Origin: Legionella rowbothamii
Lineage (GTDB): Bacteria; Pseudomonadota; Gammaproteobacteria; Legionellales; Legionellaceae
Length of the DNA: 64,000 nucleotides
Reading direction: 5' to 3'
NCBI RefSeq assembly: GCF_900639985.1
Contig: NZ_CAAAIM010000007.1
Location: 177,904 to 241,903 of the forward strand
Made by a program: the position numbers and the translations under genes
In this document: piece by piece, positions 15,943 through 24,557 of the stretch
Layout of the letters: each line of letters begins with the position of its first letter
How positions within the stretch are numbered: position 1 is the stretch's first letter
The notes under the pieces: model-generated
Seen by the model: only the letters and a program-made list of their open reading frames with translations
What the model was told of the DNA's origin: nothing
Databases searched by the model: none

Positions 15943-17703
15943 ATGAAAATGAATTCAGAACAAATATATCATGTTGATTTTAAACAGTCTAAACGCATTA
16001 AATCGTTTCAATATGCAGGTGGACTATTCCAGTTAACCTCAGATGGTGTGATTTTTGTTGGCAAGGATAAAGATAATAATGAGCTACCTCCTCGATGGAT
16101 TTGCTCTTCTTTGTCTGTGGTCGCTAAAACTCGTGATGCCAATAGTGGAGAATGGGGTCGATTACTTGAGTGGGTTGATGATGATGGGATCAAGCATCAA
16201 TGGGCTATGCCTTTGGCTTTATTACAAGGAGATTCCAGTGATGTACGTCGAGAACTAGCGCGATTGGGATTAACTATCTCACCAAGTAAAACTGCTCGTG
16301 ATTTATTAGCTTCCTATATCCAAGTATTTCCAGTTGAAGAGCGTGCTCGTTGTGTTGATAAATTGGGTTGGTATAAAGACGTTTTTGTTACTGCTAATGA
16401 AGCCATTGGGCAATCTAGCGATCAAATTGTTTTTCAAAATGCTAATAGTCTCGAACCCGCCCTGTCTGTTGCGGGTAATGTTGAGGATTGGCGGAACTCT
16501 ATCTCACGACTGGCTGATGGTAATTCTCGCTTGGTATTTGCTATTTCCGCAGCCTTTGCACCAAGCCTTGCTAATCTTGTTGGTGAAGACTCGGGTGGTT
16601 TTCATTTCAGAGGCGCCTCATCATCAGGCAAGACAACAGCTTTAAAAGTAGCGGCTTCTGTTTGGGGTAAGCCGGACAGTTATATTCGTTTGTGGCGAAG
16701 TACAGCAAATGGATTAGAAGGATTGGCAGCCCTTCACAATGATGGATTATTAATCCTCGATGAGCTGAGTCAGATGGATCCTAAAGAAGCTGGAGAATGT
16801 GCATATCTACTTGCCAATGGTCAAGGTAAAACACGAGCCTCTCGCTGTGGCACCGCAAGACAATCCATGCGTTGGTCATTACTCTTCTTATCGGCTGGTG
16901 AGGAGTCATTAACTTCATTAATGGCAAAAGCAGGACAACGATGTAATGCAGGCCAAGAAATTCGATTAGCAGATATTGAAGCGGATGCTGATGCTCAGAT
17001 GGGGTTATTTGAGCAGTTGCATGATCATATAAACCCAGCTTCTATGTCACTCTCGTTAAAAAAAGCCGTCAGTCAATATCATGGTGCTGTTGGCATAGCA
17101 TGGCTTCATAAAATTGTGAAGCATCGCACTGAATTAATCCCCCTACTCACTAATAAAATTCAGCAATTTGTAGCTAAAGTCACTAACCCAGAACACTCTG
17201 GTCAAATTCAACGAGTAGCCAGACGTTTTGCATTGGTTGCCATGGCTGGTGAAATAGCGACTCATTATGAACTGACTGGGTGGAAGCGTGGTGCAGCATG
17301 TAATGCGGCAGAAAAATGCTTTAACGCTTGGCTTGAAAATTTTGGAGAGCACGGTAATAGAGAAGACCGAGCCATACTGTCGCAAGTTCGTGCGTTCTTT
17401 GAGAAAGAAGGAGCAAGTAGGTTTGAAAATGAAAATCACCCCAATAGTGAACGTCTTTATAATCGGGCTGGCTTTTATCGAACTGATGCTGAAGGTTTTC
17501 GAATCTTTATGGTTTTATCCGAGGTCTATAGGAAGGAGATTTGCCAAGGGTTTGAACCTAAAATGGTGAATAAAGTCCTTATTAATGCAGGTTGGATAGT
17601 GCCTGGCAATGACGGTAACGCCTCACAAAAACGAAGGATTAAAGGAGTTGGCATTCCTAGATGTTATGTTTTTACTGAGAAAGTATGGTCTGACGACTAT
17701 TAA
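15943..17703 (+). CDS. DUF927-domain ATPase, helicase/primase-like replication protein
   Basis: The 586-residue protein has an N-terminal domain, then a P-loop FRGASSSGKTTALKVAASVW near residues 223-243, and Walker B LLILDELSQMD near 270-280. This is the pattern of DUF927 proteins of integrative elements and satellites, which are related to helicases joined to primases. It is presumably the element's replication or mobilisation ATPase; no primase active site is seen. A GGAG site supports the start. Its stop codon touches repeat block B. Confidence 0.85.
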   Translation: MKMNSEQIYHVDFKQSKRIKSFQYAGGLFQLTSDGVIFVGKDKDNNELPPRWICSSLSVVAKTRDANSGEWGRLLEWVDDDGIKHQWAMPLALLQGDSSDVRRELARLGLTISPSKTARDLLASYIQVFPVEERARCVDKLGWYKDVFVTANEAIGQSSDQIVFQNANSLEPALSVAGNVEDWRNSISRLADGNSRLVFAISAAFAPSLANLVGEDSGGFHFRGASSSGKTTALKVAASVWGKPDSYIRLWRSTANGLEGLAALHNDGLLILDELSQMDPKEAGECAYLLANGQGKTRASRCGTARQSMRWSLLFLSAGEESLTSLMAKAGQRCNAGQEIRLADIEADADAQMGLFEQLHDHINPASMSLSLKKAVSQYHGAVGIAWLHKIVKHRTELIPLLTNKIQQFVAKVTNPEHSGQIQRVARRFALVAMAGEIATHYELTGWKRGAACNAAEKCFNAWLENFGEHGNREDRAILSQVRAFFEKEGASRFENENHPNSERLYNRAGFYRTDAEGFRIFMVLSEVYRKEICQGFEPKMVNKVLINAGWIVPGNDGNASQKRRIKGVGIPRCYVFTEKVWSDDY

Positions 17704-17791
17704 TTGTCCCACTGGTTCCACCGTCGATTTTGATAGTGGAACGCCGCTTACCCAGTAACCACAAGGGTGTACCACTTGTCCCATTTGTACC
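17702..17791 (-). repeat. Iteron-like block B, inverted copy of block A
   Basis: Read on the minus strand from 17791, units GGTACAAAT, GGGACAAGT and GGTACACCC are followed by a spacer with TTCCACTATCAAAATC and then GGAACCAGT and GGGACAATT. The 90-base layout matches block A unit for unit in the opposite orientation. It begins at the DUF927 stop codon. An apparent ORF across it with GTNGTSGT repeats is a product of the 9-bp period. Confidence 0.7.
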
Positions 17792-17898
17792 AGCCTTTTT
17801 ATAAAATAGTTTGTAAAAATATCTATTATATTCAACGTTATTTAAATACAGTATATAGGATTTTATCTGTTTTCTCTGAAGGAAAACGAAATTTGATT

Positions 17899-18678
17899 TC
17901 AGGACGTTTTTAAGCTTAAAGGAATTTGCTCCCATTTAGTTTGACTCTTTTGGTGCATAACTCCCTTTAATTTTACTGTCGCATTGTTCTGAGGTGTTAT
18001 TTCGATAATAAATGGAAAGCCAGGTAAAGTTCCTCTATCTATCCCTAGGTTTTTTCCATTATAGACTTGTCCGTTATCAAGTTTAATCTCTTGAAACTTA
18101 CCATCCATATACATGGAACCTCTATATTTAATTGATATTTCGTTTTCTTGATTTTCAACAAGAACAAAAAAAGAAGAAATCGGTTCTAAAAAGTGCTCAG
18201 CATGGCACTCGATAATGGTTTTTTCTTCCTCTTTATAGAAGTATGCTCGTAAATTTGAAAAGTGCTGAGGCCCGGGTTGGAAGGTATTTCTCCCTTCAGC
18301 TACATCCACAATTTGCCGAAGTGCTATTTCTAAACCTTGCCCAAATAAATCTATATATAAGCTTTGCATTAAAATTGGGGGCATTAGACATGAATCTAAT
18401 TTAACTGGAATTATTTTTATGTCTGTTCCTGTTGATTTCATAATAGCATTTTGCCACTCAAGCTTTACCATATTACTCAGCAGACTATTTTTTGACACAA
18501 AAAATAAAAAAAGCTGACATGCACCTAATGCTTGATTCATTTTATCTATGATTCCATCTCCAGGCTGTATCGACCAAGAGTCATAAAATACCTTATCTTC
18601 ACCAAATATCTCACGTAGCCTTAAGGCTATTGGTTCGATAATTGTCTTATCCATATGGTTATGAGAAATGAATATCAT
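17899..18678 (-). CDS. TIR-domain protein, likely NADase-type defence effector
   Basis: The 259-residue protein starts directly with a TIR domain: MIFISHN (residues 1-7), the conserved VFYDSWSIQPGDGI (30-43), LFLFFVSKNSLLS (56-68) and Glu74 in KLEW at the position of the catalytic Glu of NAD-cleaving TIR domains. The domain ends near residue 130. The last 110 residues are beta-rich and unrecognised, possibly the sensing or ligand part. It is the last gene before the right attachment repeat, a typical cargo position. No Thoeris, CBASS or other partner gene adjoins it. The ribosome site is weak. Confidence 0.82.
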   Translation of the reverse strand: MIFISHNHMDKTIIEPIALRLREIFGEDKVFYDSWSIQPGDGIIDKMNQALGACQLFLFFVSKNSLLSNMVKLEWQNAIMKSTGTDIKIIPVKLDSCLMPPILMQSLYIDLFGQGLEIALRQIVDVAEGRNTFQPGPQHFSNLRAYFYKEEEKTIIECHAEHFLEPISSFFVLVENQENEISIKYRGSMYMDGKFQEIKLDNGQVYNGKNLGIDRGTLPGFPFIIEITPQNNATVKLKGVMHQKSQTKWEQIPLSLKTS

Positions 18679-18760
18679 AAGATGACCGTGAGAACATAAA
18701 TAACATTAAATAATTATAAACTATAAAAACTCATATTTGATAAAATTATCGTTTTGATCA

Positions 18761-18780
18761 TTCGACATATATTCGACACA
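18761..18780 (+). repeat. TTCGACA direct repeats, probable integrase arm-type sites (right end)
   Basis: TTCGACATA at 18761 and TTCGACACA at 18772 are spaced 11 bases, in the same orientation and almost the same sequence as the pair at 10665/10676 near the left end. Their presence inside both ends fits arm-type binding sites of the element's integrase. Confidence 0.6.
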
Positions 18781-18850
18781 CAACCAAAATAAAATTTCAA
18801 AGTTACGTAACTTATTGATTATACTATGCCGTTGCTCGGAACCAAACCAC

Positions 18851-18869
18851 AGACCTTTTGATTACGAAT
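18851..18869. repeat. Right attachment repeat (attR core), tRNA-derived
   Basis: This is the exact 19-bp partner of 10526-10544. On the minus strand the neighbouring bases read CAGTTGATTCGTAATCAAAA, an anticodon stem-loop with anticodon CGT, followed by a T-arm-like stretch that has lost the usual TTCGA (it reads GGTTTGGTTCC). The D arm and acceptor are not convincing, so this too is a degenerate tRNA fragment. Confidence 0.75.
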
Positions 18870-19164
18870 CAACTGACCGCCAAGTAAATTGCGCCAGCAA
18901 TATCAAAAAGTATAATGTAGGTCAGAAGAGATGTAATAAGTCATTTTCATTGTTGTGTAATGACCCATTTTTTCCTATAATCGCTTGCGTTTTTGTCAAA
19001 AATAGTTAAAAATGCTCAAAAATACTACATTGAGTTGCGCTTTCGCTTGCTTTGGTGCGATTTAGGTATTTATTGTAAACTATTTTTCTCGTTTTAAGAG
19101 AGAATGGTTTTAAATTTTTTGAGATGAATATACCATTAGTTCATCAGAGTTAACCTAACATAGT

Positions 19165-20646
19165 GTGAGAAATAAACAGCCCGTGGATAATAGTATTTCA
19201 AAAGTAACTAAGCCTATTAAAGATAGTGGTTACAACCGTGGATTGAAGGATCGACATGTTCAATTGATTGCCCTTGGGGGTATTATTGGGTCCGGCTATT
19301 TCTTAGGTACAGGCGAGGTTATTAACCTAGTTGGTCCTGCGGTTTTTATAGCCTATGTACTCGGTGGCTTAATCATTTTCTTAACTATGCTTTGTATGGG
19401 TGAGCTGGCTGTTGCTATCCCCATTTCAGGTTCATTTGTAACCTACACGGCTGATTTTATATCCCCTTCTGTGGCTTGCGGCGTGGGTTGGTCCTATTGG
19501 ATTAGTTGGGTAGCCTATATTCCTGCGGAGTGTGTCGCGGGGGGTATCATCATGGAGATGTTTACCGGAGTCAATGGTTATGTTTGGGCTATTTGCTTTG
19601 GCCTCTTAATTACCTACATTAACCTCGCTAAAGTCGATACCTTTGGAGAAATTGAATTTTGGCTGGCCTTGATTAAAATTCTCGCTTTGCTGGGATTTGT
19701 TATTTTAGCTATTTTAATTTTCTTTGGCCTTGTTCATGGCAGTGAGCCTGCTGGCGTTATTGGTACTCGATACATCTTAGGTGAAGGAGGGATGCTTCCG
19801 AATGGGGTGATGCCTTTATTGACTGCCATGGTACTTTTGCTGGTAAATTATCAGGGCTCAGAAATCATTGGTCTTGCTGCGGGTGAGTCTGAAAATCCTG
19901 CGCGAATGATTCCTCATGCGATTCGTAATGTTACCTTTAGAATCCTCTTTATCTACATTATTCCTATATTTTGTCTGGTATTAATTTTCCCTTGGCAAAA
20001 AGCAGGTTTAGCTAATTCCGTATTTGCTGATGCACTTAACTTGTATGACTTAAAATGGGCGGGTACGGTCACAAGCTTTGTTACCCTTACCGCTACCCTA
20101 TCTTGCGCTAACTCAGGCTTTTATGGCACAGTTCGCGCCTTGAATGCGCTTGCTCGTGACGGGATGGCGCCTCATACTTTTGCTAAGTTCAATCAGAACT
20201 CTGTTCCACAAAATGCAGTAATCGCAACTTTGGTTATGGTGTGGGTATTGCTAGGTGTTGGTTTCTTCTTTGGGCAAACAACACTCTATATTTCCCTACT
20301 TTTAGTCTCTGGCTTTACTGGAACTTTGGCGTGGATTTCTTTATGTCTTTCACAAATTAGATTCCGAAGCCGGTTGTATCAAGCCGGGTATACTACTGAG
20401 AATCTTCGTTATGTAACTCCTTATTCTCCTTATACTGGCATTTGTGCAATTGTCTTAATGTGTATTGCTTTATTTTTCTTGGTGCTTAATAAGGATCCTG
20501 CTTATAGATTAGCATTTTATATTGGAGTGATAAGCTTTATTGTTCCCATGATTATTTATAAGCTATTTGATTTATCTAAGAAACGACGTAAGGCCTTACA
20601 TCTTAAGACGCGGGTAAAATTTCAAGATTTATTCCCGCCGGTATAA
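19165..20646 (+). CDS. APC-family amino-acid permease
   Basis: The 493-residue protein has about 12 hydrophobic helices. The amino-acid permease signature IALGGIIGSGYFLGTGEVI lies near residues 32-50, with GELAVAIPISGSFVTYTADF in the second and third helices, as in the GABA/lysine/aromatic permease branch. It would import an amino acid across the inner membrane with protons; the substrate is not readable from sequence. The start is a GTG at 19165 (another GTG at 19183 is possible), with weak ribosome sites. It is a single gene followed by a hairpin at 20667. Confidence 0.9.
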   Translation: MRNKQPVDNSISKVTKPIKDSGYNRGLKDRHVQLIALGGIIGSGYFLGTGEVINLVGPAVFIAYVLGGLIIFLTMLCMGELAVAIPISGSFVTYTADFISPSVACGVGWSYWISWVAYIPAECVAGGIIMEMFTGVNGYVWAICFGLLITYINLAKVDTFGEIEFWLALIKILALLGFVILAILIFFGLVHGSEPAGVIGTRYILGEGGMLPNGVMPLLTAMVLLLVNYQGSEIIGLAAGESENPARMIPHAIRNVTFRILFIYIIPIFCLVLIFPWQKAGLANSVFADALNLYDLKWAGTVTSFVTLTATLSCANSGFYGTVRALNALARDGMAPHTFAKFNQNSVPQNAVIATLVMVWVLLGVGFFFGQTTLYISLLLVSGFTGTLAWISLCLSQIRFRSRLYQAGYTTENLRYVTPYSPYTGICAIVLMCIALFFLVLNKDPAYRLAFYIGVISFIVPMIIYKLFDLSKKRRKALHLKTRVKFQDLFPPV

Positions 20647-20666
20647 TTTCCCTTGATATTTAGCTT

Positions 20667-20690
20667 AGCCTGGTTGCTTACATCCAGGCT
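20667..20690 (+). terminator. Hairpin after the amino-acid permease gene
   Basis: AGCCTGG and CCAGGCT pair around a 10-base loop 20 bases after the stop. ACGTCGTTTTGATTT follows, a modest T-rich tail. The stem shares CCTGGTTGC with the hairpins at 27096 and 40718. Confidence 0.45.
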
Positions 20691-20713
20691 ACGTCGTTTT
20701 GATTTAAGCTCGT

Positions 20714-21049
20714 TTAATGCAATTTTTCGCCGTTGGGTACTTGGGGGTCAGTGGTTATTAAGCAAATAGCGCCGTTAGCGTCGGAGAAACCAACTAGAAG
20801 AAATTGCGATACAAACCCTGCTACATTTTTCTCACCTAAATTGACACAACCTACTACGGAACGTCCTATCAGGGTTTCAGGAGCATAATGTACTGTAATT
20901 TGTGCTGAGGTCTGTAATATTCCAATCTCATTGCCAAAATCAACCCATACTTTATAAGCAGGTTTTATAGCACGCGGAAAAGCCTCAACCTTAACAATCG
21001 TACCAGAACGTAGGTCTACTTTCGCAAAATCATCATAGGTTATTATCAT
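20714..21049 (-). CDS. csaA: CsaA, tRNA-binding-domain export chaperone
   Basis: The 111-residue protein is a single OB-fold tRNA-binding domain: FAKVDLRSGTIVKVEAFPRA at residues 8-27, YKVWVDFG and the closing VNLGEKNVAGFVSQFLLVGF. Size and motifs fit CsaA, a dimer that binds tRNA and aids secretion of some preproteins. It ends with the family's typical VPNGEKLH tail. It is 15 bases downstream of the sugar dehydratase gene on the same strand and may share its transcript, though the functions are unrelated. Confidence 0.92.
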   Translation of the reverse strand: MIITYDDFAKVDLRSGTIVKVEAFPRAIKPAYKVWVDFGNEIGILQTSAQITVHYAPETLIGRSVVGCVNLGEKNVAGFVSQFLLVGFSDANGAICLITTDPQVPNGEKLH

Positions 21050-21064
21050 ATTACAAATCTCTCT

Positions 21065-22939
21065 TTATACAATCGATATCGGCAAGTCGGTCGTATGGAA
21101 CTCCGGCACTAAGCTCTTCAATAAAACGTATAACTCCCCAGTATGGTATTCGGCACAGGCATGATTCAATAAACACATTGTTTCTGTTAGCTCGTCCCAA
21201 TTCAACTCTCGATATTTAGCTTTAAATAATTTCTCATGCTCCGTTGGTGCAAGCTGTTCTGATTCATGGAATAATTCTTCAAAGAGCTTTTCACCTGGAC
21301 GTAGGCCGGTGTATTCAATTTGGATGTCTTTTCCTGGCTCTTTTCCTGCTAAACGAATCATTTGTTCGGCCAAGTAACTGATTTTAACTGGTTCGCCCAT
21401 ATCCAATACAAAAATCTCGCCACCGGAGCCATTAACCATAGCTTGTAAAATTAGCTGGCAAGCCTCAGGAATCGTCATAAAATAACGTTGCATGTCAGGA
21501 TGTGTTACCGTTATTGGCCCACCAACTTTTAATTGTTTTTGGAACAAAGGCACCACACTGCCTGCTGAGCCTAAAACGTTCCCAAAGCGCACAGTGATAA
21601 ATTGCGTTTTTACACGGCGATTCATATTCTGACAGTAAATTTCAGCGACGCGTTTGGTGGTTCCCATGATATTGGTTGGATTAACGGCCTTATCCGAAGA
21701 AATCAAAATAAATTTTTCCACACCACTGACTTCGCTCGCTTTAGCGACAATTTGTGTGCCCAGCACATTGTTCAGCACAGCAACGCGTATTTGATCTTGC
21801 AACAGCGGAACGTGTTTATAAGCAGCCGCATGGAAAACGATCTCTGGCTTAAATTCAGCAAATACATTTTTAATCGCTACTTCGTCAGTAATGCTTACTA
21901 AATAAAGCTTCAACGGAATACTCGGGAACTTATCTTTTAATTCCTGCTCAATTTGATACAAACTAAATTCGCTGTTTTCTACGATGGCGATACTCGCAGG
22001 TTTAAGAGCCATAATTTGCCGGCAAAGCTCGGAACCAATAGAGCCTCCTCCCCCGGTCACCAACACGCTTTTTCCTGCAATACCTGCGGTTAATTTATCC
22101 CATTCCAGATAAACTTCATCTCGCCCTAATAAATCCTCAATATTTACCGGTCGTAATGCATTAACTTCCACCCTGCCAGAAGCCAGGGCGGTAATACTAG
22201 GTAAGGTCCTAAAAGGAACGTTACAATTCTCACAATAATTGACAATACGTCGCATCGCCGCAGAACGTGCTGAAGGGATCGCGATAAACACTAAATCAAT
22301 TGAAAACTCGTTGACACGGTCAGCAAGCTGGCTAATCGTACCTATCACGGGAATACCATGAACCTCCAAACCACGCTTTCCAGCATTGTCATCAACAAAG
22401 CCTACCGGTTGATAATTTTGACTGCGTTTTAAATCACGCGCTAAACTTTCACCAGCCAAGCCAGCACCTACGATTAAAACACGCTTAATGTCCGTTAAAG
22501 TATGCCCTCTTGCCTTTTTATCCCAATATAGGCGGGTAATTAATCGACCCGCACAAAGCAGAGTAGTCAAAATCATAAAATACAGCGGCAAAATGGAGCG
22601 CGGTAAATGATGTACAATTGAACTGAGATAGAAAACAGGAATAACCAACATGACGGTGCTGATAGCGGCTTTTATTATTCGCATCACGTCGTTTAATGAG
22701 GAAAAGCGCCATAAGCCCCGATAGGTTTTGAAATAAAAATAACAGGCAGTCTGAATTCCTGTTAATAAGGCCAAAGCCATATATGAATGTGTAGAGGTTA
22801 ACATTTTGGGGAATGGCTGCATGTTATAACGTAGCCAATAAGCAGCATACCATGCCACGGGAATTGCCAAAATATCATAGGAAATGACAGGCAATTTGAA
22901 TAAGAATTTTCTCATAAAGAATATTAATTTTTGCATCAT
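21065..22939 (-). CDS. CapD/WbpM/PglF-type membrane nucleotide-sugar 4,6-dehydratase
   Basis: The 624-residue protein has four or five N-terminal membrane helices (residues 1-125), a CoA-binding-like Rossmann domain (VLIVGAGLAGESLARDL near 155) and a C-terminal dehydratase domain with LVTGGGGSIGSELCRQI near 295 and SSDKAVNPTNIMGTTKRVAE near 415. That last motif carries the Lys of the family, with Met in place of the usual Tyr of SDR enzymes. Relatives convert UDP-GlcNAc to the 4-keto-6-deoxy sugar for O-antigen or glycan synthesis. The sugar glycans concerned are not known here. Confidence 0.9.
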   Translation of the reverse strand: MMQKLIFFMRKFLFKLPVISYDILAIPVAWYAAYWLRYNMQPFPKMLTSTHSYMALALLTGIQTACYFYFKTYRGLWRFSSLNDVMRIIKAAISTVMLVIPVFYLSSIVHHLPRSILPLYFMILTTLLCAGRLITRLYWDKKARGHTLTDIKRVLIVGAGLAGESLARDLKRSQNYQPVGFVDDNAGKRGLEVHGIPVIGTISQLADRVNEFSIDLVFIAIPSARSAAMRRIVNYCENCNVPFRTLPSITALASGRVEVNALRPVNIEDLLGRDEVYLEWDKLTAGIAGKSVLVTGGGGSIGSELCRQIMALKPASIAIVENSEFSLYQIEQELKDKFPSIPLKLYLVSITDEVAIKNVFAEFKPEIVFHAAAYKHVPLLQDQIRVAVLNNVLGTQIVAKASEVSGVEKFILISSDKAVNPTNIMGTTKRVAEIYCQNMNRRVKTQFITVRFGNVLGSAGSVVPLFQKQLKVGGPITVTHPDMQRYFMTIPEACQLILQAMVNGSGGEIFVLDMGEPVKISYLAEQMIRLAGKEPGKDIQIEYTGLRPGEKLFEELFHESEQLAPTEHEKLFKAKYRELNWDELTETMCLLNHACAEYHTGELYVLLKSLVPEFHTTDLPISIV

Positions 22940-23054
22940 AAACTATAAGGCACTCAATCCATTTCGAGGTAGAGATAGTACACTATGTTGTTGATTATAA
23001 CATCAGAAATTGTATGAAATTTAGATAAATTATTTCCTTGTGTCTCAGCAAGCT

Positions 23055-24557
23055 CTATTTATGATGAGAAAATAATTCATATCGATAGGTAGACTTAAGG
23101 TCATTGGTATTAAAAGATTGACGTAATGTGTAGTCATTCTGTTTTTTAAGAGCTGATGCTAAACACAGGTCACTTGGAGTATAAATTACCCTTCCCTGCT
23201 CAACTAGCGAAGTTAAGATAATGATATCCGGTTTCCTCTGCATTATTTCTCGGCAAAACTGCTCATATCGTTGTTTCGCGAAAGAATGCCCCATAGCCAA
23301 GTTGTTCAAACAATAGGAGTCAATGAAGTTCAAATCACTGTAATAAGGAATCATCCCGCTGTCGGCCAAAACCACATCCCATCCTGGTTTGGTGTTTGCC
23401 TTTAACCACTGTATTACTTCTTCTCGCAATCGCTCTCCTTTTTGGGGGTTTTGACTGAAATAGCGATAATCCAACAAGGACATTTTTGGAATAAACATAA
23501 GAGCTATTCCCAAAAATAAAACATTTAAAGCTAATGAGCTATTCTGCACATATTGCGAAGCAATCCAATTAACACCTTGCAATGCCAGCGGAAGCAACAA
23601 AGCAAGCGCGGGTAAAAAAAGCCGATTATCAAAAGCAACTATGGGATCTGCATCGGCCAACATCAACAAATAAGCAAGGCTGGGTAGCCATAAAAAATAA
23701 TACCGCTTATCAGGTATTTTGATGCATGCTATTAAAGCTAATAAAGCAAAAGGCCAAATCAGTTTTAGGTAATTGAAATCTAAAGAGAGACTAAAGGCTT
23801 TTGTCACCCCTTTACAATATACGGAGTTGGGAAACAAATAGCCAAAATAGAAAAAACGCCAACTAAAGTAGGGTATAAAAAAAATAGCTAAGGTAAGTGT
23901 AAATAGAATAATACCGCGCCAATAAGATATCCCTCCTTCCTGAGGCCGATCCCAACACAAAAGAATAAAGAATAAAACCATTAAGGCAGGTGCTTCGGGA
24001 CGTGTTAATCCTGCTAAAGTAAGACATAATCCTGCCAAAATAAAGGCATAGCCTTGGGGTTCGCCTCTTGTTTTGGGATAATGCTGATACCCCATCCCTC
24101 GAAAACAAAAATACACGGAACCACAAATAAATGCCTGATAAAGGGCTGTTTCCAAACCACTTACAGCCCAAATAATCTGTCCTTTATAAAATAGCAAAGC
24201 AATACACGGCAGGAGTGCACTTCTTTGCTCAAACCAAAAGCGCGTTATTAAATAAAGGAAAAAACAGGTGAAAAAAAGCCCTAACACACCAGCGGCTTTT
24301 AAAACAATAACGGGATCCACTTTTAACGATAAGGCAAAAGCTGCTAGGACTACAAAACTAAAATTCGAATAACCTTCTACCGGTGGTGCATGTACATTCC
24401 ACAATAATCCATTCCCTAATGCCCAGTTTTTGGCGTAGCGTAAGGAAATGTACATGTCATCAATGGTAAAAGGCCATATTGCCTGAACCTGAAACAAAAA
24501 CAAATAGATCGCCAGTACCGCAATAATGCTGTCATACCAGCGAAAATGATATTTCAT
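23055..24557 (-). CDS. GT-C-type membrane glycosyltransferase (AftB/ArnT-like)
   Basis: Start at the ATG at 24557, which overlaps the TGA of the upstream gene as ATGA; the ORF extends 13 codons further without support. The 500-residue protein has about 10 membrane helices and the early motif TIDDMYISLRYAKNWALGNG with VEGYSNFSF, which matches the DD motif and EGYTN signature of polyprenyl-phosphate-sugar-dependent GT-C enzymes such as mycobacterial AftB. The C-terminal part is periplasmic. Coupling to a DPPR synthase-like gene suggests the donor is a polyprenyl-phospho-pentose. Confidence 0.82.
   Translation of the reverse strand: MKYHFRWYDSIIAVLAIYLFLFQVQAIWPFTIDDMYISLRYAKNWALGNGLLWNVHAPPVEGYSNFSFVVLAAFALSLKVDPVIVLKAAGVLGLFFTCFFLYLITRFWFEQRSALLPCIALLFYKGQIIWAVSGLETALYQAFICGSVYFCFRGMGYQHYPKTRGEPQGYAFILAGLCLTLAGLTRPEAPALMVLFFILLCWDRPQEGGISYWRGIILFTLTLAIFFIPYFSWRFFYFGYLFPNSVYCKGVTKAFSLSLDFNYLKLIWPFALLALIACIKIPDKRYYFLWLPSLAYLLMLADADPIVAFDNRLFLPALALLLPLALQGVNWIASQYVQNSSLALNVLFLGIALMFIPKMSLLDYRYFSQNPQKGERLREEVIQWLKANTKPGWDVVLADSGMIPYYSDLNFIDSYCLNNLAMGHSFAKQRYEQFCREIMQRKPDIIILTSLVEQGRVIYTPSDLCLASALKKQNDYTLRQSFNTNDLKSTYRYELFSHHK

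Larger units (their letters stand above)
18679..19164. other. 486-base noncoding right junction of the element
   Basis: The gap holds the TTCGACA pair at 18761-18780 and the attachment repeat at 18851-18869 inside a tRNA-like stretch. Past about 18900 it should be chromosomal flank and the promoter of the permease gene. No intact tRNA and no gene are supported. Confidence 0.6.

Noticed and set aside
17672..17935. Protein with GTNGTSGT repeats on the minus strand
   Set aside because: The repeats come from the 9-bp DNA period of block B, and the frame overlaps the end of the DUF927 gene.
17899..18678. Thoeris system
   Set aside because: Thoeris needs a ThsA partner (SIR2 or other effector with SLOG domain); none is near, so only a TIR protein can be claimed.
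10526..18869. Prophage
   Set aside because: There are no capsid, tail, terminase or lysis genes, so an integrative or satellite-type element fits better.
18815..18905. A complete tRNA gene at the right end
   Set aside because: The anticodon stem-loop is present, but the D arm (GGTAGAGC-like) and acceptor pairing are not, and the T loop lacks TTCGA.
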